Assembly: GCA_949290865.1 (NCBI GenBank)
Contig: CASETM010000008.1
Span: 1-48,978, forward strand
DNA length: 48,978 nucleotides
Reading direction: 5' to 3'
From: an uncultured Bacillota bacterium
GTDB taxonomy: Bacteria; Bacillota_I; Bacilli_A; Erysipelotrichales; Coprobacillaceae
Under the pieces are notes generated by a model. The model was not told the origin of the DNA, did not search any database, and worked only from the letters and a program-made list of their open reading frames with translations. A program made the position numbers and the translations under genes. Position 1 is the first letter of the stretch, and every line of letters begins with the position of its first letter. Positions 44,214 through 48,978 of this stretch are shown piece after piece.

Positions 44214-45635
44214 ATGACAAAAGTAAGAACAAGATTTGCACCGAGTCCTACCGGATATATGCATATTGGAAATTTAAGAACAGCTTTATATGAATATCTG
44301 ATAGCCAAACATGCCGGTGGAGATTTTATTTTAAGAATAGAAGATACTGATCAGGAAAGAGAAGTTGAAGGCGCAACAGATATGATTTATAACGTAATGA
44401 ATCAGACAGGTCTTAGCTATGATGAAGGACCTGATAAACCAGGAAATGTGGGGCCTTATATTCAGTCAGAAAGACTGCCAATTTATAAGGAATACGCTGA
44501 TAAACTGGTTGAACTGGGAGGAGCGCATTACTGTTTTTGTGATGAAGAAACGATCAGTAAAGCCAGAGAAGAATCGGATAATGAAGAGCTTGGCTATATT
44601 GATCCTTGTAAACAACTGACACTGGAGGAAGCAAAAAAACGTATTGCGGCGGGAGAAAAGTATGTTGTCAGACAGACCATTCCCGCAACTGGGATCACAT
44701 CTTTTGAAGATGAAGTTTATGGACATATTGAAGTAGAAAATGCTGGGCTGGCTGAAGGTGTTTTATTAAAAAGTGATGGTTATCCAACGTATAACTTTGC
44801 CAATATCGTTGATGATCATCTGATGAATATTACGCATGTTGTCCGTGGTAATGAATATTTGTCATCAACACCAAAATATAATCTGATTTATCAGACTTTT
44901 GGCTGGGATATTCCAGTTTATATTCATTGTCCACCAGTAATGAAGGATGAAAAGCATAAACTGTCTAAACGTAATGGGGATGCATCTTATCAGGATCTGA
45001 TCAATAAGGGTTATTTGAATGAAGCCATCCTGAATTATATTGCTTTATTGGGATGGTCACCTGAAGGTGAAAAAGAGCTGTTTACTTTAGAAGAACTGAC
45101 AGAAGCGTTTGATATCAAACGTATTTCAAAATCAGGTGCAATCTTTGATATCAATAAACTGAAATGGATCAACAGTCAGTATATGAAAAATCTGACAACT
45201 TCACAGCTGGTAGATTTGTGTAAACCGTTCCTGGAAAAAGCTTATGATCTTTCAAATAAGGATGATCAATGGATTGCATCGCTGGTAGAAGTGCATAAAG
45301 AACATATTTCCTATGGGGAAGAAATTGTTGAACAGGTCAAACTGTTCTTTGAAGATGAAATTATATTGGATGATGAAGCAAAAGAATTTATGAAAGATGA
45401 AGCTATTCCTCATACATTAGCGGTTTTTAAGGCAAAATTGGCAGAAGTGCCAGAAGCAGAGTTTACTCAGGATAATATTTTTGCCTGTATCAAAGCAACA
45501 CAAAAAGAAGCAAAAGCCAGAGGTAAGATGCTTTACATGCCTATAAGAATTGCGACAACTGGAATCATGCATGGACCTGATCTGGCAGCATCGATCATGT
45601 TGCTGGGAAAAGAAAAAGTATTAAGCAGACTATAA
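44214..45635 (+). CDS. gltX: Glutamyl-tRNA synthetase
   Basis: 473 residues, class I. FAPSPTGYMHIGNLRTALYEYLIAK shows the HIGH region and the KHKLSKRNG loop replaces KMSKR, as in bacterial GluRS. It charges tRNA-Glu. With GlnRS present it need not be non-discriminating. It lies 2 nt after ispF with AAGGAGAATAAGC before the ATG and ends at a long stem terminator. Confidence 0.97.
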   Translation: MTKVRTRFAPSPTGYMHIGNLRTALYEYLIAKHAGGDFILRIEDTDQEREVEGATDMIYNVMNQTGLSYDEGPDKPGNVGPYIQSERLPIYKEYADKLVELGGAHYCFCDEETISKAREESDNEELGYIDPCKQLTLEEAKKRIAAGEKYVVRQTIPATGITSFEDEVYGHIEVENAGLAEGVLLKSDGYPTYNFANIVDDHLMNITHVVRGNEYLSSTPKYNLIYQTFGWDIPVYIHCPPVMKDEKHKLSKRNGDASYQDLINKGYLNEAILNYIALLGWSPEGEKELFTLEELTEAFDIKRISKSGAIFDINKLKWINSQYMKNLTTSQLVDLCKPFLEKAYDLSNKDDQWIASLVEVHKEHISYGEEIVEQVKLFFEDEIILDDEAKEFMKDEAIPHTLAVFKAKLAEVPEAEFTQDNIFACIKATQKEAKARGKMLYMPIRIATTGIMHGPDLAASIMLLGKEKVLSRL

Positions 45636-45663
45636 AAATCATTGTTTAACAATGATTTTTTTT
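45634..45663 (+). terminator. Terminator after gltX
   Basis: AAAAATCATTGT-TTA-ACAATGATTTTT, a 12-bp stem followed by T. Confidence 0.85.
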
Positions 45664-45795
45664 CGTCTGAAACAGGCTTGTATTTCCTTTATTAAACTTT
45701 AGAAAAGTATCAGATATTTTTGTTGCTTTTTTTAATATAAAGGAATAAGATATTGCTAAAAGTATGGTACTTTTCACACATTAGTCATCATACCA

Positions 45796-45804
45796 TGATA
45801 TAAT
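45796..45804 (+). promoter_or_regulatory. Extended -10 promoter of the Ig-like protein gene
   Basis: TGATATAAT; the -35 region is poor. Short inverted repeats ATGGTA/TACCAT lie around it (45764-45796). Confidence 0.5.
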
Positions 45805-45823
45805 AGAAACTGGAGGTGATAGG

Positions 45824-46624
45824 ATGAAAGAAAAAATAACGCAGGCAATTTTTGTTTTCTTTATTGTTGTTTCAGTATTAACAGTTTTTTTATCATTAAG
45901 AATAACACCTATCACATTAAAAAGAACAACTTTTATCTATGAATATGGAACTCCGGTTTCTACGGATGCAGATTATTATGTTAATGGCAATGAAAAAATC
46001 ATGAAAGATGTAGTATTGAATCTAAAGGATGTAAAAAATGAAATTGGTTTGTATAAAGCTTCAGCGTCATATGCTAATGTGACTTTGGATTTTTATATTA
46101 AAATACAGGATACAACGAAACCGAAAGTAACCTTAAAACAGGTTGTGTTTAATGTTAATGTTGGAGAAAAAATAACGGCATTAGATCTTCTTGATGAAAT
46201 AGAAGATAATTCTGATATTATTGCTTATTTTCTGGTAGATGATGAAAAACATGAATCATTGACTTTTTATGAAAAAGGATCATATATTAGAAATATTATT
46301 GTGGAAGACGCAGCAGGAAATCAGGCTTCAAAATTAAGGGTGAAAATTGTTGTTGGACATATGGGAAATTATCCAACACTGACAGGAATCAATAATATTG
46401 AAATTGTTAAAGGCAACAAGTTTGATCCGATGGATGGTGTCAAAGCTAGTGATGGTAATGGTAATGATATTACATCCAAAATCAAAATTCTTAAAAATAA
46501 TGTTGATGTTAAAGAAGTGGGAACTTATGAAGTCATTTATTCAGTGACAAATAATGATGGTAATAATATACAAAGAACAAGAAAAGTAGAAGTTATTAAA
46601 GATGAAAGTGAGAAGTTGTCATGA
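45824..46624 (+). CDS. Membrane-anchored protein with DUF5011/bacterial Ig-like domain
   Basis: 266 residues. An N-terminal hydrophobic segment (about 6-27) probably anchors it outside the cell. Two strand-rich domains follow: one near 85-190 with a DTTKPKV start typical of Ig-like repeats, and a DUF5011-like C-terminal domain near 185-255 with an EIVKGNKFDPMDGVKASDGNG segment. A binding or structural surface role is likely, but nothing specific can be claimed. It is cotranscribed with a rhomboid protease that may process membrane proteins. Confidence 0.75.
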   Translation: MKEKITQAIFVFFIVVSVLTVFLSLRITPITLKRTTFIYEYGTPVSTDADYYVNGNEKIMKDVVLNLKDVKNEIGLYKASASYANVTLDFYIKIQDTTKPKVTLKQVVFNVNVGEKITALDLLDEIEDNSDIIAYFLVDDEKHESLTFYEKGSYIRNIIVEDAAGNQASKLRVKIVVGHMGNYPTLTGINNIEIVKGNKFDPMDGVKASDGNGNDITSKIKILKNNVDVKEVGTYEVIYSVTNNDGNNIQRTRKVEVIKDESEKLS

Positions 46625-47205
46625 TTGTTACATTAAGCATGATTGTTATCTGCGTTGTTATTTTTCTGTTAATTAATTTTGTTGATAAAACAGATTCAAA
46701 AAATGCTTTGGCCATTAAGTATGGTGCATTCTATGTGCCTAAAATAGAATTAAAAAAAGAATACTGGCGTTTTTTGACAGCAAACTTTGTTCACATTGAC
46801 ATCGCGCATTTGTTTATGAATTGCTATGGAATCTATTATTTAGGTGGTACATTTTTTGAACCGTATTTAGGTGTAGCGGCTTATCTTTATCTAGTAGTGG
46901 TATCAGCGATCATGACCAATGTTATTACGTATATTTATACTTTTTATCATCGTCAGTACGAAAATGTGATCACCTTAGGGGCAAGTGGTATTTTCTACGG
47001 TTTTTTAGGAGCAATCCTGACTTTAGGATTGGTTTTTCAAGGACCGTTTCTGATGATTTTGCAGCAGTTTGTGATTGTTATTGTTATTAATGTTGGCTAT
47101 ACTTTGTTGAATAAAAATGTTTCTAAAACAGGACATCTGGGAGGTTTTATCGGTGGTGTTCTGGCAATGGTCATTTTGATAGGAACAGGTTTATGCGTTT
47201 ACTGA
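46621..47205 (+). CDS. Rhomboid family intramembrane serine protease
   Basis: 194 residues, six predicted helices. The catalytic Ser lies in GASGIFYGFLGA near residue 124 and the His in GHLGGFIGG near 174. A HIDIAHLFMN segment near 60 contains the conserved His and Asn. It cuts membrane proteins inside the bilayer. The start overlaps the previous stop (ATGA), implying translational coupling. Confidence 0.9.
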   Translation: MIVTLSMIVICVVIFLLINFVDKTDSKNALAIKYGAFYVPKIELKKEYWRFLTANFVHIDIAHLFMNCYGIYYLGGTFFEPYLGVAAYLYLVVVSAIMTNVITYIYTFYHRQYENVITLGASGIFYGFLGAILTLGLVFQGPFLMILQQFVIVIVINVGYTLLNKNVSKTGHLGGFIGGVLAMVILIGTGLCVY

Positions 47206-47660
47206 TTGATGGAGATGGTTGTCCTGACAGAAAGGAAGTCATTGATTTAGCGTGTCATTATGGGATAGAGACGATTTTGTTTATAGATTTTGCTCATCTG
47301 ATTCTAGATAACAGGATTCAGATTGTTTCGTGTGATGTTGGGAAAGACAGTGTTGATCAGCAGATTATTGCTTGTGTTCAAGCGGAGGATGTTGTCATTA
47401 CTCAGGATTATGGACTTGCCGGTTTGTGTTTGATGAAAGATGCGGTTGTTTTGCATGTATCGGGAAAAAGAATCACTGAAAGTAATATGAATAACCTATT
47501 GGAGTATCGTTATCTTGGCTATATGTCGAGAAAAAATGATAAACATATAAAAGGTCTAAAGAAAAGATCAAAAAAAGAAAGTCTTTATTTTCTAAGAGAG
47601 CTGGAAAAGATACTGGTTGAACAGAAAATGAATGTAAGTGATATTTGTCAAAACGAATAA
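47193..47660 (+). CDS. YaiI/YqxD family protein (DUF188)
   Basis: 155 residues starting MRLLIDGDGCPDRKEVIDLA, with VVITQDYGLAGLCL in the middle and RITESNMNNLL near 90. These match DUF188/UPF0178, a NYN/PIN-like fold, so a nuclease-type role is possible but unproven. It overlaps the rhomboid 3' end by 13 nt and probably uses an internal binding site. Confidence 0.85.
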   Translation: MRLLIDGDGCPDRKEVIDLACHYGIETILFIDFAHLILDNRIQIVSCDVGKDSVDQQIIACVQAEDVVITQDYGLAGLCLMKDAVVLHVSGKRITESNMNNLLEYRYLGYMSRKNDKHIKGLKKRSKKESLYFLRELEKILVEQKMNVSDICQNE

Positions 47661-47668
47661 AATTCGTT
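47652..47668 (+). terminator. Weak terminator-like hairpin after the DUF188 gene
   Basis: AACGAAT-AAA-ATTCGTT, a 7-bp stem. The following sequence ATACTT is not a strong U tract. Confidence 0.35.
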
Positions 47669-47696
47669 ATACTTATAAATGGAGAGGGGGATTTAT

Positions 47697-48272
47697 ATGG
47701 CGTTTTGTCAATCTTGCGGTAGAGAAATACCAAATGATTCTAAATTTTGTCCGCATTGTGGAGCAACACAAACAACAGCTCAAAATGGATTTCAGCCAAA
47801 TATGAATTTTAACCAGACATTTACAACTGCTAATAATTTGCCAATGAACTGGTATAAATTTCTTATTTATGTTGCGTTGTTTTTAGGAGCTATTTCTAAT
47901 GCATACGCAGGAATTCAATTGGTAACAGGTGGTCAATATCAAGATATGGCCTCATGGGTATATTTATATTATCCATCATTAAAAATGATTGATGTGGTTA
48001 TTGGTATTGTATCTATTGCCTTAGCGATTTTTGCAATTGTTGTTAGACAGAAACTGGCAAATTTTCAAAGTGATGGACCTAAAATGTTGTTGATGCTTTA
48101 TATTGGATCTATTGCTATGTCTGTTATTTATCTGATTTTGTTTATGGGAGTTGTTGGCAGAGATGCTGATATTAACTCATCAACAATTTTAGCATCACTG
48201 TCAGTCAGTGTTGTCATGGCTATTGTTAATAAGATATATTTTGATAAAAGACAGCATTTATTTATTTATTAA
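47697..48272 (+). CDS. Zinc-ribbon membrane protein of unknown function
   Basis: 191 residues: an N-terminal zinc ribbon (Cys4, Cys7, Cys18 and Cys21, CQSCG and CPHCG), a glutamine/asparagine-rich linker and about four membrane helices. Such proteins are common in Firmicutes and often have no known role. The start is ATG 47697 behind GAGAGGGGGA; an ATG at 47679 is upstream of it. The purine-rich binding site is complementary to the loop of the candidate small RNA at 40088-40098. Confidence 0.75.
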   Translation: MAFCQSCGREIPNDSKFCPHCGATQTTAQNGFQPNMNFNQTFTTANNLPMNWYKFLIYVALFLGAISNAYAGIQLVTGGQYQDMASWVYLYYPSLKMIDVVIGIVSIALAIFAIVVRQKLANFQSDGPKMLLMLYIGSIAMSVIYLILFMGVVGRDADINSSTILASLSVSVVMAIVNKIYFDKRQHLFIY

Positions 48273-48280
48273 AATAAAAA

Positions 48281-48300
48281 GGCTCTGTGTCAAGAGTGGA
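48281..48300. repeat. Possible remnant inverted-repeat end of an ISL3-type element
   Basis: GGCTCTGTGTCAAGAGTGG resembles the GGCTCTTTGTCAA ends of ISL3 elements. No partner end or transposase is seen in the window. Confidence 0.25.
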
Positions 48301-48302
48301 GG

Positions 48303-48332
48303 GGGAGTAACTGAACAAGTTACTTCCTTTTT
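48303..48332 (+). terminator. Terminator after the zinc-ribbon gene
   Basis: GGGAGTAACT-GAACA-AGTTACTTCC with one G-T pair, followed by TTTTT. Confidence 0.5.
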
Positions 48333-48817
48333 GTATACGAAAACCCTCAGATAGTCTGAGGGTTGGATAGAGCTTTAGCGATGAATAAAAATCTCCTTGT
48401 ACTATATTGTAATTGCGGCCTGGAAAACTGCAAATAAAATATAGACAAGGAGAGATGGAAAAAAATCATATAAACGACTATAATTCCATACATACTTTAT
48501 CACATACAACATGGAATTGTAAGTATCATATTGTATTTGCACCAAAATACAGAAGAAAAGTATTCTACGGAGAAAAAAGAGAAGAAATAGGAAAGATACT
48601 GAGAGAACTGTGTGAATGGGAGGGAGTCAGGCTGCTCAATGCAGAAGCGTGTCCTGATCATATCCATATGCTGGTGGAAATACCGCCAAAGATAAGCGTA
48701 TCAAATTTTATGGGATTTCTTAAGTGGAAAAGCAGCGTAATCATCTACCAGAAATGGGGCAATCTCAAATATCAGTACAGAAGCAGATCATTCTGGTGCA
48801 GAGGATATTATGTTGAT
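48333..48817 (+). mobile_element. Truncated IS200-type insertion element
   Basis: A left-end hairpin AACCCTCAGA-TAG-TCTGAGGGTT (48342-48364), a leader with a ribosome-binding-site blocking stem, and a Y1/HUH transposase reading frame. No right end or right-end hairpin is seen. Homology to IS200 transposases stops at about 48816, where a short palindrome begins. Confidence 0.7.
48392..48453 (+). promoter_or_regulatory. Ribosome-binding-site sequestering stem of tnpA
   Basis: TCTCCTTGT and CTATAT (48392-48407) pair with ATATAG and ACAAGGAGA (48439-48453), 15 bp with one bulged A. The AAGGAGA binding site is fully in the stem. Similar RNA structures keep IS200 transposase translation low. Confidence 0.7.
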
Positions 48818-48883
48818 TTATGCCGATATCGGCATAAGCTGACTTATACCGATAAAACAATTATGCCGATTAAATTGAGATAA
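48455..48883 (+). pseudogene. tnpA: IS200 transposase TnpA, 3'-replaced and probably inactive
   Basis: 142 codons from ATG 48455 (the frame can be read from 48413, but that start lies before the binding site). Residues 1-121 match IS200 Y1 transposases: HTTWNCKYHIVFAPKYRRKVF, the HUH motif His69-Ile-His71 in CPDHIHMLVEIPP, and SFWCRGYYVD. After Asp121 the normal TVG...YIxxQ helix is replaced by an unrelated tail ending MPIKLR, which has no counterpart of the catalytic Tyr in its expected helix. The gene is therefore a remnant. Confidence 0.75.
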
Positions 48884-48925
48884 TCATTGTATTATCATTA
48901 GTTTTTTATTGATTTATCGGCATAA
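48818..48925. repeat. Cluster of TTATGCCGAT repeats with a 20-bp palindrome
   Basis: A perfect palindrome built from TTATGCCGAT and its complement (48818-48837), a variant TTATACCGAT (48844-48853), another TTATGCCGAT (48861-48870) and an inverted copy ATCGGCATAA (48916-48925). Confidence 0.5.
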
Positions 48926-48978
48926 AACATTTTATTGAGTCTGTCTTTTTCTTCTTCAGATAAATTTTCATAATCATC
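48898..48978 (-). CDS. 3' end of a minus-strand gene (partial, unrecognised)
   Basis: A frame open from the window edge ends at TAA 48898-48900. Its 26 visible residues begin DDYENLSEEEKDRLNKMF and end DKSIKN, acidic and helix-prone like a real C-terminus. Too short to identify. The last codons contain one of the TTATGCCGAT repeats. Confidence 0.4.
   Translation of the reverse strand, partial: DDYENLSEEEKDRLNKMFYADKSIKN

Noticed and set aside
48413-48454. Transposase start at 48413
   Set aside because: These codons lie in the leader stem before the AAGGAGA site; ATG 48455 is the correct start.

Overview
This window looks like chromosome from a low-GC, spore-forming Firmicute. AT-rich intergenic DNA, strong AGGAGG-type ribosome binding sites, TTGACA/TATAAT promoters, intrinsic terminators and conserved Firmicute gene clusters all point that way. 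The gene mix (glgC-glgD-glgA, a bacterial GlnRS beside GluRS, AdhE, several Cof-type HAD phosphatases, Feo iron uptake, a spore coat/cortex pair) suggests a gut anaerobe of the Erysipelotrichia/Coprobacillaceae type. That placement is inferred from gene content and was not tested by phylogeny.

Layout. 1-5.9 kb: a CLC chloride channel/antiporter, a dicarboxylate/amino-acid symporter, a PHP phosphatase, a ferritin and an HD-domain phosphohydrolase. 5.9-9.9 kb: an iron island with a 26-residue membrane peptide, a DtxR-type repressor transcribed on the opposite strand, then feoA-feoA-feoB and two small Cys-rich membrane proteins, the second carrying an HMA metal-binding domain. Six 16-bp elements of the form RTTAG-N6-CTAAY (some imperfect) lie at the promoters and leaders of this island. 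9.9-14.7 kb: a flavin/PPOX-fold protein, a DUF4240 protein, a class A penicillin-binding protein, a DUF1934 protein and cardiolipin synthase. 14.8-20.6 kb: argS, rpoE, a YheO-type regulator, a CBS-containing family II pyrophosphatase and the rqcP-yabP-yabQ-divIC cluster. 20.6-24.8 kb: an esterase, a HAD phosphatase, ung, folC and, convergently, the cwlJ-gerQ germination operon. 25-30.1 kb: glycogen synthesis (glgC, glgD, glgA), a HAD phosphatase and a lipoprotein. 30.2-34.4 kb: cysS-mrnC-rlmB-sigH-rpmG-secE-nusG, the classic Firmicute order. 34.4-41.9 kb: a HAD phosphatase, a Ca2+/Na+ exchanger, a glycerophosphodiesterase, adhE and pyrG. 41.9-48.3 kb: glnS (minus), ispF-gltX, and a run ending in an Ig-like surface protein, a rhomboid protease, a DUF188 protein and a zinc-ribbon membrane protein. 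48.3 kb to the end: a truncated IS200-type element, a cluster of short TTATGCCGAT repeats and the 3' end of a minus-strand gene.

Regulation is unusually readable. pyrG has the hallmarks of the CTP-sensing GGGC-start attenuator. cysS has a non-T-box leader with a terminator touching its ribosome binding site. adhE has two cre-like sites upstream of its promoter and glgC has one downstream of its likely promoter. The 518-nt adhE-pyrG gap holds a candidate structured small RNA with a UCCCCUCUCCC loop. Many start codons were moved inward because the longest frame begins inside the ribosome binding site or the -10 box. I found no rRNA, tRNA or CRISPR array.
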